Source: Klebsiella sp. BIGb0138 (lineage in GTDB: Bacteria > Pseudomonadota > Gammaproteobacteria > Enterobacterales > Enterobacteriaceae). From it: a stretch of 64,000 nucleotides of DNA. Within the stretch, counting starts at the first letter, position 1; every line of letters begins with the position of its first letter. Shown one piece after another: positions 9,267 to 16,708 of this stretch. The notes beneath the pieces are model-generated. The model searched no databases. It was not told where the DNA came from and was given only the letters and a program-made list of their open reading frames with translations. Location of the stretch: positions 1 to 64,000 of the forward strand of contig NZ_SMCV01000001.1 in the NCBI RefSeq assembly GCF_004342285.1. Reading direction: 5' to 3'. The translations under genes were made by a program, and so were the position numbers.

Positions 9267-10685
9267 TTAAACAGCCGCACGCTGTTGTAGGGTTCGTACC
9301 GCCGCCAGCGCTTCGCGACGCATGGCTTCAAGGTCCAGACCGGGAATCACATCTTCCTCAACGATCGGCCGCCCATTGAGCAGCAACGCTTTCAGCGAGG
9401 CCCGACCGCCGCAGGCTACCGGGCCAATCGCGATATCGTGCAGTCCGAAGTAGCGCGGATCGTCGAGGCGATAAATCGCTAAATCCGCCTGCATCCCGAC
9501 GCTGATGGCGCCGCACTGCGGCAGGCCGAGGATGCGCGCGCCGCCCGCGCTTCCCCAGCGCACCACATCCTCCACCGTGGCGGCGTCGGCGCCGCCCTCA
9601 AAGGTGCCGCCGGCGTAGCGTGGCTGCGCCTGCATGCCTTTACGCGCCCGCTGCAGCAACCACGCGGCGTGGGCTTCGCTTTGCATATCCGCCGCTTCAT
9701 TGGACGCGGCGCCGTCCACCCCCAGCGATACCGGCACCCCCGCCTTTTCCAGCGCCAGCAGATCGGCAATCCCGCTTCCCAGCCGCCCGTTGCTTTGCGG
9801 ACAATGGGCGATACCGGTGCCGGTTTGCCCGAGCAGCGCGATCTCTTCCGGCAGTAGCTTCACCAGATGCGCAAACCACACGTCATTCCCCAGCCAGTCA
9901 TGTTCGGCGCAGAACTGGACCGGCGTCATCGCGAACTTCTCCCGCGCGGCATCCAGATAATCCACGGTTTCCGACAAATGGCTGTGCAGCCGAATTCCCA
10001 GGCGACGAGCCAGTTTGGCCATCTCCCGCAGCTGGGCGCCCGGCGCGGAATGCAGCACGGTGGTGGGAGCCATCACCACCCGCCGCAGGGAGCCGGCTCC
10101 AGGGTGGTGATAGCGTTTAACCAACCGTTCAATATCCGCCATATAACCATCGAAGGTTTCAGGACGCAGCGCGACCGGCAGATCCTGCTCAACGGCTCGC
10201 CCCTGGGTAGCGCCTCCGCGGCACAGAACAATCCGCATGCCCAGCGCCTCGCCTTCGCTGAACACAATCTCCGAGGTGTCGAAAGGCATATCGGGCCAGT
10301 ATAAATAGTTGTGATCCGCGACGGTGGCGCAGCCCGAACGCAGCAGCTCCACCAGCCCGATACGCACCGCCAGACGAAAAGTGTGCTCATCGAACGCGGC
10401 GCGAAAACGGTATGGCGTGGCGCTCAGCCATGCCGTCAGGCTTTGATTCAGCCCCTGGGGTTCCCCCTTTAACAGCGACTGAAAAAGATGGTGATGCGTA
10501 TTCACCCAAGCCGGATAGACCACGCAGTCCCGGGCATCGATCTGCCGCTCCTCCGGCAGCGCCGCCAGCGAACCGATGGCGGCGATAACGCCATCGCGGA
10601 TACGGATATCCGGCCCGGCCAGCCGCGCAGCATCCCCCGGGAGACCGCTGAGGATGGCATGCGCGTTTTTAATCAATAATGACAT
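9267..10685 (-). CDS. 8-oxoguanine deaminase-family amidohydrolase
   Basis: This 472-residue protein belongs to the amidohydrolase superfamily, in the branch with guanine, 8-oxoguanine and hydroxy-triazine hydrolases. Metal and catalytic residues are all present: His64/His66 in NTHHHLFQS, His236 and Glu239 in HSHLSET, His273 in FAHLV, and Asp324 in GVDGAASNEA. The NTHHHLxQSL start and the later SNGRLGSGIA block are what I recall of the 8-oxoguanine deaminase group (Pa0142 of Pseudomonas), which converts 8-oxoguanine to urate and also accepts isocytosine and guanine. The true substrate here is not proven and could be a related 2-amino-4-oxo heterocycle such as a pterin. The gene sits 11 bp after the binding-protein gene and 21 bp before the oxygenase gene, in one operon. 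GGAG precedes the ATG. Confidence 0.8.
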   Translation of the reverse strand: MSLLIKNAHAILSGLPGDAARLAGPDIRIRDGVIAAIGSLAALPEERQIDARDCVVYPAWVNTHHHLFQSLLKGEPQGLNQSLTAWLSATPYRFRAAFDEHTFRLAVRIGLVELLRSGCATVADHNYLYWPDMPFDTSEIVFSEGEALGMRIVLCRGGATQGRAVEQDLPVALRPETFDGYMADIERLVKRYHHPGAGSLRRVVMAPTTVLHSAPGAQLREMAKLARRLGIRLHSHLSETVDYLDAAREKFAMTPVQFCAEHDWLGNDVWFAHLVKLLPEEIALLGQTGTGIAHCPQSNGRLGSGIADLLALEKAGVPVSLGVDGAASNEAADMQSEAHAAWLLQRARKGMQAQPRYAGGTFEGGADAATVEDVVRWGSAGGARILGLPQCGAISVGMQADLAIYRLDDPRYFGLHDIAIGPVACGGRASLKALLLNGRPIVEEDVIPGLDLEAMRREALAAVRTLQQRAAV

Positions 10686-10696
10686 GGCGTCGCTCC

Positions 10697-11686
10697 TCAG
10701 GGTTTAACCTGCATATCCTGCACAAATTCGGTGGTGTAGGCCTGCTTCCAGTCGGTCGCGGCATCCAGCAGGTTGGCTCTGACCATAAAATCACGGGTCT
10801 TCTGCCAGCGCGTTTCCGTCATCGTTCCCCAGCCCTCGGTAGCGGCGTCGCCGCCATCAATCAGGTGATGCTGGCGGATTTGCGTGACGGCCCAGGCCAG
10901 CAGATCGTCGGTCATTTTGGGGTTATCTTTTTTAATCAACGTATTTCCCGGGGCCGGATTATTCAGGTAGCTCACCCATCCCTCCATCGACGCGCGCACA
11001 AACTTCGCCATCGCCGCTTTGCGATCGGCGATGGTTTCCGGGCGGGCAATCAGAATGCCGCCATAGGGGGGATAGCCGTGTTCAGAAAACAGGAAGAAGT
11101 TCGATTTCACCCCCGCCTTTTGCACCTGGAAAACCTCGGAGCTGACGTAGGCCTGCTGGGCGACGTTGTCATCCGCGACAAAGGGTTGAATATTGAAGGT
11201 ATAGGGTCGGGCCTGGGCATCATTCAGTTGATACTGCCCCTTCAGCCACGGCCACCACGTCGCCTGGCCGGAGCTGGACACCAGAATGGTTCTCCCTTTC
11301 AGCCCCTCCAGCGAGGTAACATTGGCGTGGGTCAGCAGTCCCTGGGGATCATACTGAAAGGGGGCGGCGATGGCTTTGGCCTGGAATCCCCGCTGAATGC
11401 CTTCCAGCAGTTGCAGATCGTAGCCGATAATGACGTCAGCTCGTTTTGATAACAGCAGCTGCATGCCGTTAACCTGGGGGCCGCCGGAGTGAATTTCGAC
11501 GTCCAGACCGTATTTTTTGTAGATCCCCGTTGCCTGAGCCTGATAATAGCCGCCCTGCTCCGCCTGGGCGTACCAGGAGGTCAGCAGCACAATTTTATCC
11601 TCGGCCTGAACGGCCAGAGACATACCGCTCAGGGCAACCAGGCCCAGCATACGGTAGCCCCAGGGAATGCATGAACGTATTTTCAT
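10697..11686 (-). CDS. ABC transporter substrate-binding protein, THI5/NMT1 type (paralogue A)
   Basis: This 329-residue periplasmic binding protein begins MKIRSCIPW with a signal peptide cleaved about at VQA-EDK (residue ~28). Much longer upstream reading is possible, but GAGGAGAGG directly before the ATG at 11686 fixes the start. The N-terminal motif SWYAQAEQGGYYQAQ followed by GLDVEI is the THI5/NMT1 signature. Characterised members bind pyrimidine-type compounds, for example ThiY. It closely resembles the second binding protein at 16.7 kb (WYAQAE-G-xYQAQA, GGPQ-N-MQL, YTFNVQPF/YTFNIQPF, GYPPYG) and has the same length. There is no ATPase or permease beside it, so it probably shares the transporter encoded at 17.7-19.3 kb. 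It is the first gene of the minus-strand operon and sits behind NtrC- and sigma-54-like sites. Confidence 0.85.
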   Translation of the reverse strand: MKIRSCIPWGYRMLGLVALSGMSLAVQAEDKIVLLTSWYAQAEQGGYYQAQATGIYKKYGLDVEIHSGGPQVNGMQLLLSKRADVIIGYDLQLLEGIQRGFQAKAIAAPFQYDPQGLLTHANVTSLEGLKGRTILVSSSGQATWWPWLKGQYQLNDAQARPYTFNIQPFVADDNVAQQAYVSSEVFQVQKAGVKSNFFLFSEHGYPPYGGILIARPETIADRKAAMAKFVRASMEGWVSYLNNPAPGNTLIKKDNPKMTDDLLAWAVTQIRQHHLIDGGDAATEGWGTMTETRWQKTRDFMVRANLLDAATDWKQAYTTEFVQDMQVKP

Positions 11687-11832
11687 TGCCCCTCTCCTCA
11701 TAACGCCGGGAAAGAGGACGAGCGGACAACGGCTCAGCCTCCCACCCCGGTCGACATTGAACCGCGAAATGGTTACTGAGCAATGTCCCGTACGGATAAA
11801 CCGGACTGACCGCTTATACTCATGTTCAGTTA

Positions 11833-11848
11833 TACAAAAACTATGCCA
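11833..11848 (-). promoter_or_regulatory. Candidate sigma-54 (RpoN) promoter
   Basis: On the minus strand the sequence TGGCATAGTTTTTGTA matches the RpoN consensus TGGCACGRNNNTTGCW at 13 of 16 positions. The -24 GG is intact. The -12 element reads GT where GC is preferred. Transcription would begin about 12 bp downstream and leave a ~135-base leader before the binding-protein ATG. The candidate NtrC site lies about 113 bp upstream, a normal enhancer distance. Confidence 0.55.
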
Positions 11849-11944
11849 GGGACGATCGGCATATCTCATCCCCGGCGTCTCCGCCAGAATAGCGCTTTGT
11901 CAGCGACTACCTTCATGCAACCTTTGATTCATCAATACATAAAA

Positions 11945-11961
11945 CGCACCATAATAGTGCA
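11945..11961 (-). promoter_or_regulatory. Candidate NtrC (GlnG) enhancer site
   Basis: On the minus strand TGCACTATTATGGTGCG matches the NtrC dyad TGCAC-N5-7-GGTGCA, in the form seen at the glnA enhancer. The only outer mismatch is the last base. A further GGCACT half-site lies 21 bp upstream (about 11977-11982), two helical turns away. Position and orientation fit activation of the sigma-54 promoter at 11833-11848. Confidence 0.6.
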
Positions 11962-11988
11962 CCCGTGGAATGTTTTAGTGCCTGCGAG

Positions 11989-12888
11989 TCAAATCTGACT
12001 GAAGAGGATTTCCAGCTGCTTGAGCATCATAGAGGCGGCAAGCGACAGCTGTCGGGCGGGGGATACACATAGCGCCAGGGTGAAAGGTTTAAGCTGTGGA
12101 TCGGTCATCGGAATAAACGCCAGCTGGCCCGCCTGTATCTCATCCAGAATATCCAGACGACACAAAATACCGATGCCCATCTGCTCTTTAATCAAGGTTC
12201 TTATCATGTGAATGTTATTAGAAACAGCCACTTCCCTGACCTCATTGCCGCTGATATTCACCAGCGCCTCCACCGGTTCGCTGATCATCAGCGGCGCGGA
12301 AGGAATGATAAACGGGTATTCGATGCACTGATTAAACCGCACGGCGCTGCGGCTTTCCAGCGGGTGGCCTTTGGGCACCACGATCCCGATATTCATTTCG
12401 GCAAAGGCCCGGACCTGCAGTTCACGGGAACTTTGGGGGTTGAGCATGATACCAAAATCCGCCTCGCCCGAGATCAGCGCCTGCTGGATGTTGATATTGT
12501 TCATGGTGGTTAATGTAAAAGAAATGTTGGGATAATGGTTATGCACCTCCTTCAGCATCGCCGAAAAGAAATGCCGGTTAATGGCATCGATAGTGGCGAT
12601 GCGTACATGCCCGCGCCGCAGCCCGCGCAGGTCATCCAGCTGCTCACACACCCGGGTAAAGTCCTTTTTCCAGTTATTTGCCGCATGCAGCAGCAGTTCC
12701 CCGGCGGCCGTCAGGCGCAGCCCCGTCGGATGGCGTTCGAACAGCGGCATCGCCAGCTCATTCTCGACGCGCAAAATCTGACGATCGATGGAAGACGCCG
12801 AGACATGCAGCGCCTCTGACGCTTTACGAAACGACCCCTGGCGGGCCACTTCGGTGAAATACAGCAGAAAACGGGAGAATGCAAACAT
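11989..12888 (-). CDS. LysR-family transcriptional regulator of the heterocycle cluster
   Basis: This 299-residue LysR-type regulator has a helix-turn-helix at residues ~5-65 (FTEVARQGSFRKASEALHVS, then RLTAAGE) and a periplasmic-binding-protein-like effector domain from ~90 on. The ATG at 12888 (MFAFSRF) is preferred because it places the HTH at the usual distance from the start. A longer frame reaches back to 12969 but has no better ribosome site. It is divergent from the reductase-led operon and sits between it and the binding protein-deaminase operon. It is the obvious local regulator of both, probably responding to the imported compound or an intermediate. It is not Nac: context and sequence are different. 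An inverted repeat in the divergent gap is a possible operator. Confidence 0.85.
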   Translation of the reverse strand: MFAFSRFLLYFTEVARQGSFRKASEALHVSASSIDRQILRVENELAMPLFERHPTGLRLTAAGELLLHAANNWKKDFTRVCEQLDDLRGLRRGHVRIATIDAINRHFFSAMLKEVHNHYPNISFTLTTMNNINIQQALISGEADFGIMLNPQSSRELQVRAFAEMNIGIVVPKGHPLESRSAVRFNQCIEYPFIIPSAPLMISEPVEALVNISGNEVREVAVSNNIHMIRTLIKEQMGIGILCRLDILDEIQAGQLAFIPMTDPQLKPFTLALCVSPARQLSLAASMMLKQLEILFSQI

Positions 12889-12976
12889 GGTCTGGGTGCT
12901 CTCTTTTTTGCAACGGGTTGTGCGAATCAAAGCTCTGGACGCAACAGTTTTATCACAATACCGTAGCATTCATAGC

Positions 12977-12996
12977 GGAGAAACAATCGTTTCACC
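12977..12996. promoter_or_regulatory. Inverted repeat, possible LysR operator
   Basis: GGAGAAAC and GTTTCACC flank AATC, giving 8-bp arms with one mismatch and a perfect GAAAC/GTTTC core. It lies in the 208-bp divergent gap, 89 bp before the LysR ATG and about 100 bp before the reductase ATG. This is where a LysR protein would be expected to bind. Confidence 0.5.
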
Positions 12997-13096
12997 GATT
13001 AACTCACACACCGGGCAGCCAACGGCGGAGGGCGTTTTCTCCCTTCGCTGACCCTCGCTGCCCTGCAGACGGCCTAATGTGGGATGGTAAACGTTA

Positions 13097-14065
13097 ATGA
13101 AAGACGGCGATCTGATTCCTGTATCAGTCAAGGAAATAAGCCCAAATGGGCTGGGTAATCTGTCATTAAAATTCATTCCCGCAGCCGGGAAAATACTCCC
13201 TGGCTATTCTGCGGGCGCCCATATCGATATTATGATTCCCGGCATCGGCCCGCGGCAGTATTCCCTCTGCGGGATACCTGACCACCGCCAGAGTTATGAA
13301 GTTTGCGTCAAGCTGGATGATATTTCCTCCGGTGGCTCCCGCTATCTGCACCATGAGCTTCAACCCGGCGACCGACTCTCCATCTCCCGCCCGCGCAACC
13401 ATTTCCCGCTGCCGGCGGCCGGGCGTTACCTGCTGCTGGCCGGCGGTATCGGCATTACCCCACTGCTGGCGATGGCTGAAGAGATAGCACGGCAACAGAT
13501 TGATTTTGAAATTCATTATTATGTCGCCACCGCCCTGCACGCGGCCTTTACCGCACGGCTGGAGCAGCTCTCTGCGGCGGGAAATGTCGTTATCCATTGC
13601 AGCGACGAGGGCGACTCTTTGCGCCGACGGATCCCCGCCTGTTTAACCGTGTCTGAAGCCGATACCGCCGTGATTGCCTGCGGCCCGGATGGCTTTATTC
13701 AGCGGCTACAGGATCTGATGCCAATATATAACTGGCAGGCCACGCAATTCTTTTTTGAGCGCTTTACTCCCGTCGGGCTGAATAATGAAGCAGAAAATAA
13801 AAGTTTTTATATTGAGCTGGCGTCAACCGGCCAGCGCCTGCCGGTTGCGCCGGAACAAACCATCGCCCAGGTATTATTGCACGCCAGAGTCGAGGTCATG
13901 CTCTCCTGCGAGCAGGGAATATGCGGCTCCTGCATTACCGACGTTATCGACGGCATTCCTGAACACCGGGATTGCGTCCTGACGGCGGAAGAAAAAGCCA
14001 GCAACAGTCAGATTACCCTGTGCTGTTCGCGTTCGAAAACGCCGGTTCTGGTCCTCGACCTGTGA
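13097..14065 (+). CDS. Rieske-type oxygenase reductase (FMN/NADH plus [2Fe-2S] ferredoxin)
   Basis: This 322-residue protein has the class IA reductase layout. An FMN-binding barrel (~5-105, RQYSLCG) is followed by an NAD-binding domain (~110-225, LLAGGIGITPLLAM and ACGPDGF) and a C-terminal plant-type ferredoxin with SCEQGICGSC and a last cysteine pair in LCCSRS. Relatives such as VanB and HpxE pass electrons from NADH to a Rieske oxygenase. No Rieske oxygenase is encoded in this window, so the partner must be elsewhere or unconventional. It is the first gene of the plus-strand operon; the next gene follows after 11 bp. The ribosome site is weak (GGATGG). Confidence 0.85.
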   Translation: MKDGDLIPVSVKEISPNGLGNLSLKFIPAAGKILPGYSAGAHIDIMIPGIGPRQYSLCGIPDHRQSYEVCVKLDDISSGGSRYLHHELQPGDRLSISRPRNHFPLPAAGRYLLLAGGIGITPLLAMAEEIARQQIDFEIHYYVATALHAAFTARLEQLSAAGNVVIHCSDEGDSLRRRIPACLTVSEADTAVIACGPDGFIQRLQDLMPIYNWQATQFFFERFTPVGLNNEAENKSFYIELASTGQRLPVAPEQTIAQVLLHARVEVMLSCEQGICGSCITDVIDGIPEHRDCVLTAEEKASNSQITLCCSRSKTPVLVLDL

Positions 14066-14076
14066 GGAGATTGACG

Positions 14077-15360
14077 ATGCGCATCCCCTCACGCCACGCG
14101 CCGCTTGCCGGCGTCAGCAACGCCCGCCTTCCGGCATGGGCGCTGCCTGCGGGTTGGCCGACGCGGCACAACGGCGCGCCGCTGACGGCGGACCTGACCT
14201 TTGCCGACGGGCGGATCGCGGCGATAGCGCCAACCGGCCAACCGAATCTCAGCTTATGGGATCTCGGCGGCGCGCTGGCGCTGCCCGGCCTTGTCGAACC
14301 CCACGCCCATCTGGATAAGACCTATACCATTGAACGCTGCCGTCCGTCGGAACCCGGTCTGCTGGCCGCCATCCGCGCCATGCACGAGGATCGCCGGTAC
14401 TGGACCGCACAGGATCTCCAGCGCCGCGCGTCCGCCGCGCTGGCCCGGGCGGCGGCCAATGGCGTCACACATTTGCGCACCCATATCGACTGGTTTACCG
14501 CCGCCGCGCCTGATGCCTGGCGCGAAATCGCCCGTCTGGACCATCCCGGCGTCACCCTGGAGCGGGTGGCGCTGGCGCCGCTGGGACTGTTTGCCGACCC
14601 GGCCGCCGCGGAGGCCATTGCGCAGGCGGTGGCCAACAGCGGCGAAGGCTGCTTACTCGGCGGTTTTGTCCACTCCTCCAACTGGGAGCCCGCGGCCATG
14701 GAAAACCTGCTACGCAGCGCGGCCCGCTGGCGGCTGGATCTTGATCTGCATATCGATGAGGAGCTCAACGACAATCCCCGGGGGCTGGCCTGGCTGGCGG
14801 AGTACCTCTCCCGCCACGCTTTTCCGCGACACATCTGCTGCAGTCACGGCTGCGCCCTGGCCTGCGGCAGCGAAGAGCAGGCGGAGAAGATCCTGCGTCA
14901 GCTGGCAGCGCACTCCGTCACCCTTATCGCCCTGCCGATGACCAACCTGCTGCTACAGGATGCGGTTACTGGCCGCACGCCGCGCCAGCGGGGGATCACG
15001 CTACTCCAGGAGGCCCGCGCCACCGGCGTTGCCACCCTGCTCGGCTGCGACAATGTGCAGGACGCTTTCTGCCCGGCGGGAAGCTATGACCCGCTGGATA
15101 CCCTGGCCTGCGGCCTGTTCAGCGCCCAGCTCAGCGATGTTTTCGACCGGCAGTCGCGGCTGATTTGCGACCGGGCGGCGTTAACCGGTGCGCCGGAGGA
15201 CGCAGCGCCTTTCGCCGTCGGCAACGCGGCCACGCTGGTGATTTTCCCGGGTAGCGACATGTTTACCTGGCCTTTAAACAGCGCAGCTCGTCTGGTGGTT
15301 AACCGCGGCAGGTTAACCCACCAGCGGGTGTGGCGACAGGAGATGACGTATGAGTCTTGA
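14077..15360 (+). CDS. Cytosine deaminase-family amidohydrolase
   Basis: This is a 427-residue metal-dependent hydrolase of the CodA branch of the amidohydrolase superfamily. The ligands are His76/His78 in EPHAHLDKT, His225 and Glu228 in LHIDEEL, His257 in CSHGCAL, and Asp325 in GCDNVQD, the same pattern as E. coli cytosine deaminase. CodA-type enzymes deaminate cytosine, isoguanine, creatinine or triazines. The substrate here is unknown. The frame is open upstream to 13972, but TGAGGAGATTGACG before the ATG at 14077 is a good ribosome site and avoids a long overlap. The gene ends 11 bp inside the Rid-protein gene, which shows tight coupling. With the 8-oxoguanine deaminase-like enzyme it gives the cluster two deaminases. 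Confidence 0.8.
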   Translation: MRIPSRHAPLAGVSNARLPAWALPAGWPTRHNGAPLTADLTFADGRIAAIAPTGQPNLSLWDLGGALALPGLVEPHAHLDKTYTIERCRPSEPGLLAAIRAMHEDRRYWTAQDLQRRASAALARAAANGVTHLRTHIDWFTAAAPDAWREIARLDHPGVTLERVALAPLGLFADPAAAEAIAQAVANSGEGCLLGGFVHSSNWEPAAMENLLRSAARWRLDLDLHIDEELNDNPRGLAWLAEYLSRHAFPRHICCSHGCALACGSEEQAEKILRQLAAHSVTLIALPMTNLLLQDAVTGRTPRQRGITLLQEARATGVATLLGCDNVQDAFCPAGSYDPLDTLACGLFSAQLSDVFDRQSRLICDRAALTGAPEDAAPFAVGNAATLVIFPGSDMFTWPLNSAARLVVNRGRLTHQRVWRQEMTYES

Positions 15361-15805
15361 AGCAGGCGCGGGCGCTCCGCTGGCGCGGTATGCCGCCTGG
15401 CGCAGAGCCGGCGATTTTATTTTTCTCTCCGGCATTATCCCGGTCAACCCGCTGAGCGGCACCATCGTCAACGGCTTTCAGGATGTGCCGGAGGAGGTGC
15501 GGGAACTACTGGGAGAAACGGGCGAGTTTTCGACGGATGCGAAACAGGGACCGATCCTGGCCCAGAGCTGGTACGTCCTGGAAAGCATCCGCCGGACCGT
15601 GGAATCCGCGGGAGGGCAGATGAGCGACGTCATCAAACTGGTGCAGTACTTTCGCAATCTTGACCATTTTCCCTATTACAGCCGGGTAAGAAAGCTGTTT
15701 TACCCCCAACAGCCGCCGGTTTCTACCGTGGTGCAGGTCAGCGAAATGCTGCCCGACGCCACGGTGCTTATTGAAGTTGAAGCAACGGTCTGGTTACCCC
15801 AATAA
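15350..15805 (+). CDS. RidA/YjgF/YER057c-family protein without the catalytic arginine
   Basis: This 151-residue protein has the Rid fold: FIFLSGIIPVNP near the start, then a long helix and QVSEMLPDATVLIEVEATVWL at the end. Active imine deaminases carry an Arg in the P-A-R-S-C-V segment, and TdcF in this same window has it. Here the aligned stretch is PPVSTVVQV, so the Arg is missing. The protein therefore belongs to a Rid subfamily whose members are not classical enamine/imine deaminases, although many sit in heterocycle pathways. It overlaps the upstream amidohydrolase gene by 11 bp and is followed by the creatininase-family gene after 22 bp. A hydrolytic or binding role on a ring-opened intermediate is possible; none is proven. 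Confidence 0.8.
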   Translation: MSLEAGAGAPLARYAAWRRAGDFIFLSGIIPVNPLSGTIVNGFQDVPEEVRELLGETGEFSTDAKQGPILAQSWYVLESIRRTVESAGGQMSDVIKLVQYFRNLDHFPYYSRVRKLFYPQQPPVSTVVQVSEMLPDATVLIEVEATVWLPQ

Positions 15806-15827
15806 TTCTTGACCCAGAGGCACAGCG

Positions 15828-16697
15828 ATGATCAACGGTTATATTCCTGCAGAGCGCTTTCTCCCTTTTCTGAGCTGGACGGCGATTGCCGACCTGCCAG
15901 ACAAAAGCAATACGGTTATCGTGCTCCCCACCGGTGCGATTGAACAACACGGTCCGCATCTGCCCTGTTCCGTGGACAGCGTCATCTCTTCCGGCGTCGC
16001 GGGCCATGCTCTCGCCCGGCTGCCGGCGGATATCCCGGCCTACGCCATCCCACCAATTACCTACGGTAAGTCCGACGAGCATCTGCATTTTCCCGGCACC
16101 CTGACCCTGAGCGGCGACACGCTGCTGCACACTCTCCTTGAGATAGCCGAATCCCTGTATCGGGCCGGCTTTCGCAAGCTGCTGATGATCAACGGTCACG
16201 GCGGCCAGCCGCAGGTCCTGCAGATGGCCTCCCGGGAAATGCGCCTGCGCCACGGCGATATGATCATCATCCCGCACGATGTGTTCAACGTCCCCAATAG
16301 CGAAAAGCAGTTTCTTAGCCCTCAGGAACAGACAATGGCGATGCACGCGGGCCATAGCGAAACGGCGCTGATGCTGGCCCTCGCGCCGGAGTGCGTCCAT
16401 ATGGAGCGCGCCGTCGCTAACTTTCCGCCGCCGTTCCCCTGTCCGACCCTGTCGAAAGGCCGCCCTGCGGCGGCCTGGGCCTCCTACGACTTTGGCCCCA
16501 GCGGCGTCATCGGCGATCCGACCCCGGCGACTCTGGAACAGGGCCAGGGGCTGCTTGAATCCCTGGCCGTCAGCTGGGCACAGGCGATTAGCGAAATCCA
16601 CCGCATGGAGTGGGTCGTACGTCCTGAACCAAGCTGGGGAAAACACCACTGGAACGGCTTTGTACAGTCCACGCCTTCCCCTTCCGTTGCTGAGTAA
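15828..16697 (+). CDS. Creatininase-family amidohydrolase
   Basis: This 289-residue protein has the full creatininase metal site: Glu39 and His41 (GAIEQHGPH), Asp50 (CSVDS), His124 (INGHGG) and Glu178 (HAGHSETA). Family members hydrolyse small cyclic or acyclic amides. They include creatininase and ArfB, which removes a formyl group from a formamidopyrimidine in archaeal flavin/deazaflavin synthesis. The C-terminus carries ~30 extra residues beyond the usual core. The gene lies in the operon between the Rid protein and the second binding protein (11 bp gap), with AGAGG before the ATG. The likely job is opening a ring or cleaving a formamide after deamination, which is inference. Confidence 0.8.
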   Translation: MINGYIPAERFLPFLSWTAIADLPDKSNTVIVLPTGAIEQHGPHLPCSVDSVISSGVAGHALARLPADIPAYAIPPITYGKSDEHLHFPGTLTLSGDTLLHTLLEIAESLYRAGFRKLLMINGHGGQPQVLQMASREMRLRHGDMIIIPHDVFNVPNSEKQFLSPQEQTMAMHAGHSETALMLALAPECVHMERAVANFPPPFPCPTLSKGRPAAAWASYDFGPSGVIGDPTPATLEQGQGLLESLAVSWAQAISEIHRMEWVVRPEPSWGKHHWNGFVQSTPSPSVAE

Positions 16698-16708
16698 AAG
16701 GAACTCTG

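Larger units (their letters stand above)
11687..11988. other. Control region between LysR gene and binding-protein operon
   Basis: This 302-bp gap has no gene. Both flanking genes are on the minus strand, so it carries the end of the LysR transcript and the promoter of the binding protein-deaminase-oxygenase operon. The NtrC-like and sigma-54-like sites are listed separately. TTATAC occurs twice 16 bp apart (11814 and 11830), overlapping the predicted start of transcription. Confidence 0.6.
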
